The notes: a model not told the origin generated them from the sequence alone. 64,000 nt of DNA from Halorubrum sp. BV1 (GCF_000746205.1 NZ_JQKV01000001.1:794814-858813); one strand, 5' to 3'. Positions 42,752-51,269 are shown, counted from the stretch's first letter. Numbers and translations are program-made.

Positions 42752-43636
42752 TCACACCTCCAACTCGTCCTCGATCACGCCCCCCTCGTCGACCGGGACG
42801 AACTCGGGGCGTTCCTTCGCCTCGCGGAGCGCCCGCAACCGGTTGCGATACTCTTCGGATCGGAAGCGATCGGAGAGCCGCGCGTTCGCCACGATCACGA
42901 ACAGGAACGCACCGACGACGAGGAACAAGATTCCCATCGCCGGGGCGACGATCGTGGAGAGGTCGGTCGCGACGGTGGCGACGAGAAGCGTCGCGCCGGC
43001 GAGAACCTGCACGGCCGCGATCACCTGTATCAACAGGTTCCCGAACTCGCCAGTCCCCTCAGGAACACTGTCGGGGTGGGGAAGCGACCAGTCGTCCGGC
43101 GGCTCCGGTACCTCGTACGACTCCATCGCCGCGAGTGCGACGATCGGCTCGACGTCTCTGAGGACGGTTCCCTGCCCTATCACCTCGCCGGTCGGACGGA
43201 TGATCGCGTATCCCTCGTCGGAGTAGACGAGGAGGCGCTCGCCGTCGTCGGCGCGAACGCGTTCTAAGACGCCGAACACGTCTCGACGAGCGATGCGGGA
43301 TTTCAACTCGTCTGCGGCCCGGTCGAGGAGCCGGTCCCCCGTGATCCATGTGTCGGGGTCGAAGGCGGCGTCCCACTCCTCGGCGCTCATCCGTGCCATG
43401 TCCGACGGACCGAAGTCGTCGAAGTCGTACTCGGACTCGACCCGATCGCGGAGTTCGTCGAGGTCGTCGGCGGACTCGGTGGGTCCGTCGGCGGACTCGG
43501 TGGGTCCGTCGGCGGACTCGTCGGGTGCCCGGTCTCGCTCCGGCCGAGCGTCGCCCGCCGACCCGGTGTCTCGGTCCGATTGCGCCTCCGGATCTGACCG
43601 GGGTGCGGCGTCCGATCCCGTCGAGGTGTCCTCCAT
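42752..43636 (-). CDS. Two-span membrane protein upstream of the bc operon
   Basis: 294 residues. A long acidic leader contains ESADGPT repeats (21-bp DNA repeat at 43466-43507). The middle is a soluble domain (SAEEWDAAFDPDTWITGDRLLDRAADELKSRIARRDVFGVLERVRADDGERLLVYSDEGYAIIRPTGEV), followed by two TM helices and a charged tail. It is uncharacterised but, by position 95 bases ahead of halocyanin, may belong to the respiratory operon. Confidence 0.75.
   Translation of the reverse strand: MEDTSTGSDAAPRSDPEAQSDRDTGSAGDARPERDRAPDESADGPTESADGPTESADDLDELRDRVESEYDFDDFGPSDMARMSAEEWDAAFDPDTWITGDRLLDRAADELKSRIARRDVFGVLERVRADDGERLLVYSDEGYAIIRPTGEVIGQGTVLRDVEPIVALAAMESYEVPEPPDDWSLPHPDSVPEGTGEFGNLLIQVIAAVQVLAGATLLVATVATDLSTIVAPAMGILFLVVGAFLFVIVANARLSDRFRSEEYRNRLRALREAKERPEFVPVDEGGVIEDELEV
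43466..43507. repeat. 21-bp tandem repeat, two full copies plus a partial third
   Basis: Unit GTCGGCGGACTCGGTGGGTCC repeats twice exactly, then partly (to about 43520). It encodes the ESADGPT repeats of the membrane protein at 42752 and keeps the frame. Confidence 0.85.
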
Positions 43637-43791
43637 CGTCCCGGGGATACGGGCTCCGGACGCTAACTGTTTTCGTCCGCGGCCGAGCGATCGGTGACGA
43701 GCGCGGTTGGCCTCCTGTGTGACCGGCGGTCAACAGGAACCTCGCCGGCCGATCGAGGAGTTTTACGCACCGGAGTCCGTACCGATGGACG

Positions 43792-44280
43792 ATGGTAGAT
43801 TCGTCGGTCGTCGCGGCGGGCGCGGGGCTGTCCGTGACGGCCAGTCTCCCGTTTCTCCTCTACGGGGCGTGGATCATGATCGACGCCGAAACCGTGACGT
43901 GGAACGTGCTCACACACCACTTGCGGCACATCGGCGTGGGGCTCGCGTTGACCACGGTTCCGGTGGTCGGATGGATGATCCCCCGGCTCTTCCAGCGGCT
44001 GACCGGCCTCGCCGTGATCCACGCGTTCTTCGGCCTGCAGGCGTACGCGCTGCTCGCGTTCGCGCTCACCGGGATCGCCCGTATCCTCCAAGCGAAGCGG
44101 AACGCCGACGCCTACGAGAACCCCGACGTCGACATCGACGAGATCCACGAGGACATGGGCCACTGGCGCTCGCGGCTCCGCGTCGGCGTGGCCGGGTTCA
44201 TGCTGCTCTGGCTCTGCGCGTGGGTCACCGGTCTGTACCGGTTCTACGCGATCCACGTCGCCCCGACGATGGGCGGGTGA
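43792..44280 (+). CDS. Four-span membrane protein with conserved-looking histidines
   Basis: 162 residues. Four TM helices, with histidines inside or at the edge of helices (VLTHHLRHIGVGLALTTV, GLAVIHAFFGLQAYALLAF, FYAIHVAPTMGG) and one between (IHEDMGHWRSRLRVG). The pattern of paired His near TM ends resembles heme b-binding membrane proteins such as DUF2231-like or cytochrome b561-like proteins, but this is only suggestive. It is divergent from the bc-associated genes and likely linked to respiration. Confidence 0.7.
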   Translation: MVDSSVVAAGAGLSVTASLPFLLYGAWIMIDAETVTWNVLTHHLRHIGVGLALTTVPVVGWMIPRLFQRLTGLAVIHAFFGLQAYALLAFALTGIARILQAKRNADAYENPDVDIDEIHEDMGHWRSRLRVGVAGFMLLWLCAWVTGLYRFYAIHVAPTMGG

Positions 44281-44343
44281 CCCGGATCGAACGATCCGCG
44301 GGCCGGTCGCGGCGACCGACAGCTTCAATCCCGGTTTGCCCCT

Positions 44344-44976
44344 ATGTCTGCCATCGTGGCAGTCACCTTCGATCTGTTCGGGACGCTCGTCGACGTCGCG
44401 TACCCGTCCGACCCGGCAGAGGTTGTCGCGCGCGAACTGGAGTCGCGCGGCGTGGACGTGCCCGACGACTGGCACGTCGCGTACGGCGAGCGACACGTGG
44501 ACGCACCCGCCGGTGCCGAGGTCCCGCTGCCGGCACACGTCGCGCACGCGCTCGAGTCTCGCGGCGTCGACGCCGGCGGCACCGTCGTCCGACACGCCGT
44601 GGTCGCGGCGTTCGATCCCGACGTGACCCGACGGGACGGCGCGCTCGACGCCGTCCGCGCCGTGAGCGAACAGGGGCCGGTCGGCCTGCTCTCGAACTGC
44701 GCCGTCCCCGAACTGGTTCCGAAGACGCTGATCCGCGCCGGGCTCCGCGGCGAGTTCGACGCGGTCACGACGAGCGTCGGCTGCGGCTGGCGAAAGCCGC
44801 ACGCGGAGGCGTTCGAGGCCGCCGCCGACGCGCTCGGAACCGCGCCAGAAACCCTGATCCACGTCGGCGACGACCCCGAGACCGACGGGGGGGTCGTCGA
44901 GGTCGGCGGCCGCTTCGTCGACGTGACGGAGACGCCTCTGTCGGCAGTCGCGGGCGAGCTCGAAGCACAGCAGTGA
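44344..44976 (+). CDS. HAD superfamily hydrolase
   Basis: 210 residues. Motif I VAVTFDLFGTLVD (nucleophile Asp and acid/base region), motif II LLSNCA, motif III Lys region WRKPHAEAFEAAADAL, motif IV LIHVGDDPETDGGVVEVGG. This is the full set for a phosphatase-type HAD enzyme; the cap is helical (residues 15-85). Substrate is unknown. Confidence 0.87.
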   Translation: MSAIVAVTFDLFGTLVDVAYPSDPAEVVARELESRGVDVPDDWHVAYGERHVDAPAGAEVPLPAHVAHALESRGVDAGGTVVRHAVVAAFDPDVTRRDGALDAVRAVSEQGPVGLLSNCAVPELVPKTLIRAGLRGEFDAVTTSVGCGWRKPHAEAFEAAADALGTAPETLIHVGDDPETDGGVVEVGGRFVDVTETPLSAVAGELEAQQ

Positions 44977-44991
44977 TCGCCTGAGCGCGGC

Positions 44992-45963
44992 TCAACGACC
45001 GTCCACGCGGGCGATCCGTTCCTCCCACGCCGGGCCAATTCGTCCCTCCGCGAGGAGCTTTTCCAGGTGCGCGACGACGGTCGCCCGGGCGAGGTCTTCG
45101 ACGCCCGAGAGATCCTTGTCGTAGGCGGCGTCGAGGACGGCGTCGAGGTCGCGTGCGCCCCCCTCGATCGCGGCGAGAACCGACCGTTCTCGGTCTACCC
45201 GGTGGTCGATCAGTCGCTGACAGGTAGCCCTCGGATCGTCGATCGGCGGTCCGTGGCCCGGCCACAGTCGGTCGTAATCGTCGTCGCGGACGCGTTCGAG
45301 GCTCGCGAGGTACGCGGCGAGGTCCCCGTCCGGAGCGCCGACCACGACGCTCCCCTCCGCGACGGCGAGGTCGCCGCAGATCAGTTCGCGGCGATCGGCT
45401 GTGGCGTCCCCGCCACCGGTTCCGCCACCGCTTCTGCCGGCGACCGCGAACGCGAGATGATCGGCGGCGTGACCGGGAGTCTCGATCGCGCGGACGGCGG
45501 TGTCGTCGATCCAGTCGCCGTCGCGGACGGTCTCGTCCGGCTCGATCCCCGTCGCGTCCGCGAACCGATTGACGTGGTCGGCGTGGGCCACGACGGTCGC
45601 GCCCGTCAGTTCGGCGTACGCCGCGACCGCCCCGACGTGGTCCGGATGCGTGTGGGTGACAGCGATCGCGTCGATCGCGCGTGTCGTCTCTGCGCTGACC
45701 GCGCGTGTCGTCTCCGCGTCGTGACCCTCGACACCGGTCCCGACTGTGTCACCGGACCCGGCTGCGTCGCCGACACTGACGGCGTCACCAACCCCGACGC
45801 CGACGGCCGCATCCAGCGCGGCCGTGCGGGCCGCGGGGTCGACGAGAACGCCGTCGACGAGGTACGCGTTCGTCGTTCCGCCGGGCGCGCGAGTCTCGAC
45901 CGGCACCTCGACGCGGGTTATCGAGGGCTCCGACGGCGTCGACCTCTCGCGACTCCCCGTCAT
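44992..45963 (-). CDS. MBL-fold metallo-hydrolase with repeat insert
   Basis: 323 residues. The metal motif AVTHTHPDHVGAVAAYAEL gives HxHxDH; GHAADHLAFAV, ELICGDLAVAEGS and LWPGHGPPIDD supply the other ligands. A C-terminal winged-helix-like part follows (ERSVLAAIEGGARDLDAVLDAAYDKDLSGVEDLARATVVAHLEKLLAEGRI). This resembles the LACTB2/glyoxalase II-like group. Between strands 2 and 3 there is a low-complexity insert (VGVGVGDAVSVGDAAGSG... ETTRAVSA ETTRAIDA) partly made by a 24-bp repeat. Confidence 0.87.
   Translation of the reverse strand: MTGSRERSTPSEPSITRVEVPVETRAPGGTTNAYLVDGVLVDPAARTAALDAAVGVGVGDAVSVGDAAGSGDTVGTGVEGHDAETTRAVSAETTRAIDAIAVTHTHPDHVGAVAAYAELTGATVVAHADHVNRFADATGIEPDETVRDGDWIDDTAVRAIETPGHAADHLAFAVAGRSGGGTGGGDATADRRELICGDLAVAEGSVVVGAPDGDLAAYLASLERVRDDDYDRLWPGHGPPIDDPRATCQRLIDHRVDRERSVLAAIEGGARDLDAVLDAAYDKDLSGVEDLARATVVAHLEKLLAEGRIGPAWEERIARVDGR
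45674..45721. repeat. 24-bp tandem repeat, two copies, in the MBL gene
   Basis: Two adjacent units sharing CGCGCGTGTCGTCTCYGCG encode the repeated ETTRA(V/I)(S/D)A. Period a multiple of three. Confidence 0.75.
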
Positions 45964-45965
45964 CG

Positions 45966-47843
45966 TCAGTCGCCGCGGCCGACCGAGGAGGAGTCTCGCC
46001 GGTCGAGAAGCGACCGCGCGGCCGGACCCGGACCGGACCCCGTCCGCTCGCGGCCGGGGATCGGGACGTCGACGTCGTCGACGACGGTGAACCGTGAGAG
46101 GTCTGCGACGCCGGCGTCGACCTCGTCGATCGAGGCGTACGGGCGGCCGACGACGACGTCGCCCGCAGTGTTCCGGTTGATCCCCGGGATCGCGGTCAGC
46201 TCGTCCATCGACGCGGCGTTGACGTCGAGCGGGTAGGGGACGCCCGTGACGGACCGGTAGCCGTGGTCCGTGATCGCCACGTCGATCGCGGTCCCCAGCT
46301 CGCGCTCACCGGGGACGGCGACGAGCAGCGCGTAGGTGCCGAGCTGGCGACCGAACGTCTTCCCGTCCTGATGGTACTCCAAGTGGACGTCCGGCAGGAC
46401 GGTTCCCGGCGGGACGACCCGGTCGAGCATCGGGTTGTCTATCGTCTCGCGAACCTCCCGTTTGTACGACTGGAACTGGTCTTTGTGTTCCTGTGCGATC
46501 TCGGCTCCCGTCTCGGCCATCTCGGTGCCCGCGAACGCCATCACCTGCCGGACGTTGATCCGGCGCAGCATCAGCCCCTCGTCGTAGACGCGCTGAAGAA
46601 ACCGCTTGTTGTGCTCGTACGTCTCGGGCCGCTCGCCCGCGAGCCCGTGGACGAGGTTGATCCCGGGAAGGAGCTTCGGCAGCCGCGGCGAGGCGTCCGG
46701 CCCCGCGGACGGGCCGACGAGGCGGTCCGGGTCGCCCGGCGTCGACTCGGGCGTGTCCCCCGGCCGCCAGCCGCCCTCCTCGTTGACGACGCGAACCGCC
46801 TCCAGACACTCCTCCGCGGTGACGAGCAGGTTGTTCTGCTCCTGAACGACCGGGTCCGCTGACTCCAGCCCGAATGCCGCCGTGTCGCCCGGCGTGTTGT
46901 GTGCGGCGATGACCCGGATCGCCTCGCGGGAGGCCTCGGGGTACTCCGTGATCGTCACCGGGTTCATGTTGTCGAGGTGGAGCGTCCGGAGGTCGGGCGC
47001 GACCTCGCGGATACCGCCGTACAGCTCCCGCAAGGCGTCCGGGTTCGGTGCCTCGCCGTCGCCGCCGAACGCGAGGATGTCGGCCTGCCGCCCGAGCCGG
47101 AAGTGCCTGACGCCCCTCTCGGAGAGCGCGTCGACCTCGCTCACGACGGAGCGGGCGTCGCGGAACGCCGGGTTCCCGTACAGCGGCTCCGTGCAGAACG
47201 AACAGCGGTACGCGCAGCCGCGAGAGGTCTCCATCTCGCAGATGAGGTAGTCCGGGTGGTTGGGATGTTGCTCGACGACGAACGCTCCCTTGCGGGCCCA
47301 GCGGTCGACCTCCTCGTTTCCTCGCATCCGGTTGCCGTACCCTTCCAACCCCTCGCAGACGAGATCGTACGCGGCCGCCTCCACGTCGCCCATCGCGACG
47401 AAGTCGTAGTCGAGGTCGTCGCGCTCGGTCTCGGTCGCGCCGGCGTTCTCCTCGCCGACGCCGAACCGCACGGGCCCGCCGAGCAGGGTGACGCCCTCCG
47501 CGGTCCACCCGAGCTCTCGCACCTCGTCCGGCTCGGCCGGGGTGCCGCCGACGTACTTGCCGGGCACCGTCATCCCGCCGACGTAGACGAAGAGATCCGC
47601 GTTCGCGACGTCGGCGTGTTTGCTCCGGTCGTCACGAAGCTCGTCGATCGTGTGGTAGGTGATCTGCGAGGCGGGCACGCCGGCGTCGACGAGTGCGCCG
47701 GCCGTGTATCGGGGATACGTCGAGATGTACGGCGGCACGCCGAAGTGCGCCGGCTCGTCGACGTACCCGTCGACGATGGTGACGGACAGGTCGGCCGGGT
47801 CGGGCGGGAGGGAGCCGCGACCGGCCGCGGGCGAATCGGTCAT
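45966..47843 (-). CDS. Radical SAM protein with B12-binding-like N-domain and HhH C-domain
   Basis: 625 residues. N-terminal part (VTIVDGYVDEPAHFGVPPYISTYPRYTAGALVDAG...) looks like the cobalamin-binding-type Rossmann domain common ahead of radical SAM cores. The cluster motif is GCAYRCSFCTEP (C210, C214, C217). The barrel continues with HLDNMNPVTITEYP, AFGLESADPVVQEQNN and INLVHGLAGERPETYEHNK. The C-terminal 60 residues hold a helix-hairpin-helix (ELTAIPGINRNTAGDVVVGRPY), suggesting nucleic-acid contact. It is a known archaeal type (TIGR03972-like, from memory) of unknown substrate. Confidence 0.87.
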   Translation of the reverse strand: MTDSPAAGRGSLPPDPADLSVTIVDGYVDEPAHFGVPPYISTYPRYTAGALVDAGVPASQITYHTIDELRDDRSKHADVANADLFVYVGGMTVPGKYVGGTPAEPDEVRELGWTAEGVTLLGGPVRFGVGEENAGATETERDDLDYDFVAMGDVEAAAYDLVCEGLEGYGNRMRGNEEVDRWARKGAFVVEQHPNHPDYLICEMETSRGCAYRCSFCTEPLYGNPAFRDARSVVSEVDALSERGVRHFRLGRQADILAFGGDGEAPNPDALRELYGGIREVAPDLRTLHLDNMNPVTITEYPEASREAIRVIAAHNTPGDTAAFGLESADPVVQEQNNLLVTAEECLEAVRVVNEEGGWRPGDTPESTPGDPDRLVGPSAGPDASPRLPKLLPGINLVHGLAGERPETYEHNKRFLQRVYDEGLMLRRINVRQVMAFAGTEMAETGAEIAQEHKDQFQSYKREVRETIDNPMLDRVVPPGTVLPDVHLEYHQDGKTFGRQLGTYALLVAVPGERELGTAIDVAITDHGYRSVTGVPYPLDVNAASMDELTAIPGINRNTAGDVVVGRPYASIDEVDAGVADLSRFTVVDDVDVPIPGRERTGSGPGPAARSLLDRRDSSSVGRGD

Positions 47844-47889
47844 GTTACCTCGCGTAGGCGGCCGAGACGGGAAAAGCGTGCGGAACGCG

Positions 47890-48100
47890 CGGAGACTCGG
47901 CGCGCCCTGCGAGCGTGCCGTCGTCTCCGACCACTGCCCGTCCGAGTGGGACGGGGTCGGGTTTCCTCGACCGCGTGCGCGAGGCCGGCCCGGACGCGCC
48001 GGTCGTCCGCTACACGGCCGACGGCTCCGAGCGGGTCGCCAGCGAGGCGATCGCCGCCGGCGTCACGGCGTCGAGTGGGTCTGACTCGACCACGCCGGTT
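47890..48100 (+). pseudogene. Frameshifted remnant of a response-regulator receiver domain
   Basis: Reading frame 1 gives CERAVVSDHCPSEWDGVGF; shifting by one base at the CC before CTCGACCGC (about 47966) it goes on as LDRVREAGPDAPVVRYTADG and SERVASEAIAAGVTAS. This matches the second half of haloarchaeal receiver domains (VVSDYxMPxxDGLEFLxxVRExxPDLPxVLxTGxGSEEVASEAIxAGVTDY). The N-terminal part with the acid pair is missing and the end is garbled, so it cannot be functional. The gap between the radical SAM gene and the zinc ribbon gene (47844-48146) holds nothing else. Confidence 0.65.
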
Positions 48101-48146
48101 CCGCCGCCACGCCGTTTAAGCCGCCGCCGGTCCAACGTTGGTGTAT

Positions 48147-48302
48147 ATGCCATCGACCATGGAGGTCAAGTGCGAGGCCGGCGACTGCGAACTCGACATG
48201 TTCGAGACCCACTACACCTACGACGTTCCCGACGACCACTCGGTCGCGGACCTCTCGTGTCCGTACTGCGGCGGGAGCGACCTCGCGGAAATCGAGGTGT
48301 GA
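48147..48302 (+). CDS. Small zinc-ribbon protein, haloarchaeal conserved
   Basis: 51 residues (MPSTMEVKCEAGDCELDMFE ... SCPYCGGSDLAEIEV). Two cysteine pairs, C9/C14 and the CPYC at residues 38-41, can bind zinc. ELDMFETHYTYDVPDD is a strongly conserved-looking segment that I know from haloarchaeal 45-50 residue proteins (DUF7559-like, number from memory). ATG at 48147 has TGTATA just before; an internal ATG at 48159 is possible. The Hsp20 gene follows after four bases. Confidence 0.8.
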   Translation: MPSTMEVKCEAGDCELDMFETHYTYDVPDDHSVADLSCPYCGGSDLAEIEV

Positions 48303-48306
48303 GCCC

Positions 48307-48777
48307 GTGAGCGGACTCGTCGAAGCCGGACGGTCGGCGCTCCGAGAGGCACTCGAACGCGTCGGGCGAGGGTGGAGCAAGATGCAGGAACGTCGCCCGC
48401 TCTCGTACGACCTCCTCGAGAGCGACGACGCCTACCTCGTCGTCTTCGACGCGCCGGGCGTCCGCGGCGAGGACCTGAACGTCACGTTTCTCGATCACAC
48501 GGTCGAGGTCACACTCGATCGGTTCCGCAACTTCTACGACGGCTACGATCTGATCTTTCCCGGGCGAGGCGTCTCGCTGTCCGGAACCGTCGATCTGCCG
48601 GCCGACGCGAACGTGACGCCGCAGGGGGCGAACGCGACGCTCGCGCGGAACGGGACGCTTCACGTCGAGATTCCCAAGTCCGACGCGGCGAGCGACGTGG
48701 CCGTCGTCGAAGAGCGCGCGGCCGACGACTCGACCGACGACGGCTCGGCAGACGGCGACTCGACGGACGCCGCCTAA
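48307..48777 (+). CDS. Hsp20/alpha-crystallin small heat-shock protein
   Basis: 156 residues from a GTG start, 4 bases after the zinc-ribbon stop. RPLSYDLLESDDAYLVVFDAPGVRGEDLNVTFLDHTVEVTL is the start of the alpha-crystallin domain, and NATLARNGTLHVEIPKSD its end with the conserved A-x-x-x-N/G-x-L motif. The C-terminal tail is acidic and lacks a clear I-x-I anchor. It probably holds unfolded proteins; relatives include GvpH-like proteins. Confidence 0.85.
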   Translation: MSGLVEAGRSALREALERVGRGWSKMQERRPLSYDLLESDDAYLVVFDAPGVRGEDLNVTFLDHTVEVTLDRFRNFYDGYDLIFPGRGVSLSGTVDLPADANVTPQGANATLARNGTLHVEIPKSDAASDVAVVEERAADDSTDDGSADGDSTDAA

Positions 48778-48811
48778 TCGACCGAACCTCGTTCCGTCGG
48801 CGTTCCCGTGT

Positions 48812-48865
48812 GTGCGATCACACCCTGTCGTGCGATCACGCCCTGTCGTGCGATCACTCTCCGTC
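48812..48865. repeat. 18-bp tandem repeat, three copies
   Basis: Three units of GTGCGATCACRCCCTGTC (third diverged: GTGCGATCACTCTCCGTC) in the gap after the Hsp20 gene; the last one overlaps the stop of the FAD oxidoreductase gene. GTGCGATCAC contains TGATCGCAC-type half sites, but no protein role is known. Confidence 0.8.
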
Positions 48866-50092
48866 TCGCCGTTCCACGGCCATTCCCTCGGCGATCTCGA
48901 AGGTCTCGTCGCCGTCGAACCGTCCGGGGTCGAAGGCATCGATCCACGGATCGTCCGTCCCGCCGTCGGTAGAAATCGACGCAAGCACTCCCTCAGCGAC
49001 GTGCTCGCCGATAGCCGGAGCGCGCATGAACCCGTGACCCTGCCAGCCGGCGGCGACGAAGACGCCGTCGAGGTCGGCGACCGGACCGACGAGCGGGTCG
49101 CCGTCCGGCGTCGCCGTACAGAGCCCGGCCCACGCGCGATCCACCGACACCCCGTCATCGGGCACCCCGTCATCGACGGGCGTGTCGGCGAGGCGGTCGC
49201 GAAGGGTCACGGACGTCGAGTCGACGAACCAGTCGTCGGCCGTGCGGTCGTAGGCGTCGGGGTCGGCCGCGACCGGTTCGGTCCCGTCGCCGGCGAGGAG
49301 CCCCGTCGGATGCGGGCGGAGGTAGACGCCCGCGGTCGCGTCGTAGACCATCGGTCCGTCGTAGGAAACGGGAGCCACGAGCGCCTGCACGCGGTAGGGT
49401 ATCACCGGCACGTCGACGCCGGCGTCCGCGAGGACGGAGGCGGTGTGTGCGCCGACCGCGACGACGACCGCGTCGAACTCGCGGTCGCGGCGGCCAGACG
49501 CCTCTCCTGACCCGCTCGGATCCAGTATCCGGACCGCCGGGCGGTCGCCGCCGCGGGACAGCGACACCGGGGCATCCGTCACGACCGCGACGCCCTCGCG
49601 GCGGGCGCGGGCGGCCACGGCGGCGACGTAGCTCGCGGGGTCACAGAAGCCGGCGGTTTCGGCCACCGCCGCGGCGGCGAGGTCGTCCGCGGCGATCGGG
49701 AAGCGGTCGGCGAGCGACGCGGGGTCGACGAGCGTCACCGCCCGTCCGTGAGCGCGCATCCGATCGACCATCGCCGGCACGGCGTCGGCGTCCGCGTCGC
49801 CCTCGCGGACCGCGATGACGTACGGACACGGAGTGAACTCGAAGCCGGGCAGCGACCGACCGAACGCCCGGAACCGCTCCATGGATCGGGCGGCGATCGC
49901 GGCGTCGACGTCCTCGGCGTAGGCGTCGTACAACACGCCGGCGGCGCGTCCGGAACTCTCGGCTCCGAGGTCGCCACGATCGAAGAGCGTCACGGCTGCG
50001 CCGCGGGCGGCGAGGTCTGCCGCGGTGGTGACGCCGACCGCGCCGCCGCCGACGACCGCGACCGTGGGCACGGGTTCGTCGCGATCGATCAT
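48854..50092 (-). CDS. FAD-dependent D-amino-acid/glycine oxidase-like protein
   Basis: 412 residues from the ATG at 50092. TVAVVGGGAVGVTTAADLAARGAAVTLFDRGDLGAESSGRAAGVL is the DAO-type FAD site; VVVAVGAHTASVLADAGVDVPVIPYRVQALV and the end GLCTATPDGDPLVGPVADLDGVFVAAGWQGHGFMRAPAIGEHVAE are typical of the DadA/sarcosine/glycine oxidase family. Substrate unknown. It follows purE by 61 bases on the same strand, and may be co-transcribed. Confidence 0.85.
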   Translation of the reverse strand: MIDRDEPVPTVAVVGGGAVGVTTAADLAARGAAVTLFDRGDLGAESSGRAAGVLYDAYAEDVDAAIAARSMERFRAFGRSLPGFEFTPCPYVIAVREGDADADAVPAMVDRMRAHGRAVTLVDPASLADRFPIAADDLAAAAVAETAGFCDPASYVAAVAARARREGVAVVTDAPVSLSRGGDRPAVRILDPSGSGEASGRRDREFDAVVVAVGAHTASVLADAGVDVPVIPYRVQALVAPVSYDGPMVYDATAGVYLRPHPTGLLAGDGTEPVAADPDAYDRTADDWFVDSTSVTLRDRLADTPVDDGVPDDGVSVDRAWAGLCTATPDGDPLVGPVADLDGVFVAAGWQGHGFMRAPAIGEHVAEGVLASISTDGGTDDPWIDAFDPGRFDGDETFEIAEGMAVERRDGE

Positions 50093-50153
50093 CGTCGGGG
50101 GCGATCGGGTACCGCGGGGGCGGCGGACGCGGACTGGTTGGGGCTGGGTGACA

Positions 50154-50762
50154 CTACCGCTCGCGGAAGCCGTCGATGCCGAGGTCGTGGAGGTCCGCGG
50201 AGACGTCGGCGACGCCGCCCTGTAACTCCTCGTGATACTCCACCAGCCGCGCTTCGATCGCGTCGTGCTCGCGTGCGAGCACCTGCGCGGCCGAGAGCCC
50301 GGCGTTGAACGACTTGCCGGCGTCGACGGCGACGATGGGCGCACCGGTGGGCATCCCGATGACGGAGTCGACCGACTTCTCTTGAACGGGCACGCCGATC
50401 ACGGGGATCGGATACGCGATGGAAGCGGTCATGTTCGGGAGGTCGGCCGACTTCCCCCCCGCGCCGGCGATGATCACGTCGAGGCCGCGGGCGGCCGCGG
50501 TCTCGCCGTAGGCGGACATGAGTTCGGGAGTGCGGTGCGCGGAGACGACGTAGCTCTCGTAGGTGAACCGGGCGTCCGGCGCGTCGTGGAAGTCGGTCTG
50601 TTCCGCGAACCCGAGCGCGTCGAGCGCGTCGTACGCGCCCTCCATCGTCGGGAGGTCGGAGTCGGATCCCATGATGATCCCGATATCGGGCGTGGCCTCC
50701 GGGTCGGCGTCGGCGTCCGCTTCCGCGTCGAGCCTGTCGATGAGGTCCTGCACCGTGGTCAT
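50154..50762 (-). CDS. purE: N5-carboxyaminoimidazole ribonucleotide mutase (PurE class I)
   Basis: 202 residues from the ATG at 50762. The catalytic pattern is clear: IGIIMGSDSDLPTMEGAYDALDALG, YVVSAHRTPELM (catalytic His), IIAGAGGKSADLPNMTASIAYPIPVIGVPVQ and GMPTGAPIVAVD. It moves the carboxyl group from N5 to C4 of CAIR in purine synthesis, acting after PurK. Some 30 acidic residues precede the core. purK lies on the same strand but about 500 bases upstream. Confidence 0.95.
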   Translation of the reverse strand: MTTVQDLIDRLDAEADADADPEATPDIGIIMGSDSDLPTMEGAYDALDALGFAEQTDFHDAPDARFTYESYVVSAHRTPELMSAYGETAAARGLDVIIAGAGGKSADLPNMTASIAYPIPVIGVPVQEKSVDSVIGMPTGAPIVAVDAGKSFNAGLSAAQVLAREHDAIEARLVEYHEELQGGVADVSADLHDLGIDGFRER

Positions 50763-50936
50763 GGCGCGTCGTTCGACGGGGGCCGGTAAGGAAGTGCCGA
50801 ATGCGGCGACTGGGAACCCGGACCTCGACACGACCGACAGAGCACAGAAACCGGACGGTCGTCTCCCGGCACACAAACCGCGTATCTCACGCCGCATCCG
50901 ACCGGGAACCGCCGTTCAAAACAGGAGCGCGATCAG

Positions 50937-51059
50937 TTAGGAACGCAGCCACGTCAGCAGTCGGGCGGCCGGGCTGGTCGTCGCCTCGAGGTCTTCGCGT
51001 CGCGGGGTGTCTTTCAGTCGTACGGCACTGCGTTCGGGGTTCGTCTTATTGACTCTCAT
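50937..51059 (-). CDS. Possible 40-residue hypothetical protein
   Basis: Reads MRVNKTNPERSAVRLKDTPR ... ARLLTWLRS and ends in TAA. Basic, no TM segment, no known family. Support: a TATA-like ATCTTATCT about 30 bases before the ATG, and an inverted repeat ACAAT-TGTCT-ATTGT (51062-51076) between the two. It is short, so real status is open. Confidence 0.45.
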   Translation of the reverse strand: MRVNKTNPERSAVRLKDTPRREDLEATTSPAARLLTWLRS

Positions 51060-51164
51060 TACAATAGACAATTGTGCCCGTACGTAGATAAGATGTTCGG
51101 AATCTCAACAAATTCAGTAGCAAAGTCTATTATATTCAATGTTAATGATCACTATCGTTGCGGA

Positions 51165-51269
51165 ATGAAACGTGCGAACACCACACTCGCTGTGGTCGCG
51201 GTAGCTGCGACCGGCTCGTCTCTACAGGCGGGCAGGCCGAGTGCCTCGGAGATTGACCCCGAGGCGGCG
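51165..51269 (+). pseudogene. Signal-peptide-like gene start cut off by purK
   Basis: From the ATG at 51165 the frame reads MKRANTTLAVVAVAATGSSL then QAGRPSASEIDPEAA, a plausible export signal: basic n-region, hydrophobic core, small residues. A strong TATA-like TATTATATT lies about 30 bases upstream. The frame then runs into the antisense of purK, where it is not protein-like. It looks like the 5' end of a lost secreted-protein gene; chance is possible. Confidence 0.35.

Larger units (their letters stand above)
50763..51269. other. Gap between purE and purK with an AT-rich patch
   Basis: 507 bases. It holds a possible 40-codon gene (50937-51059, minus), a low-GC segment (51055-51170), a plus-strand promoter with a signal-peptide-like start (51165) and a hairpin just after the purK stop (GCCTCGG/CCGAGGC, 51243-51265), which may end purK transcription. 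The rest is ordinary GC-rich DNA with no feature seen. Confidence 0.6.

Noticed and set aside
48812..48865. A CRISPR-like array
   Set aside because: Units of 18 bp are adjacent without spacers; these are plain tandem repeats. No cas genes were seen.
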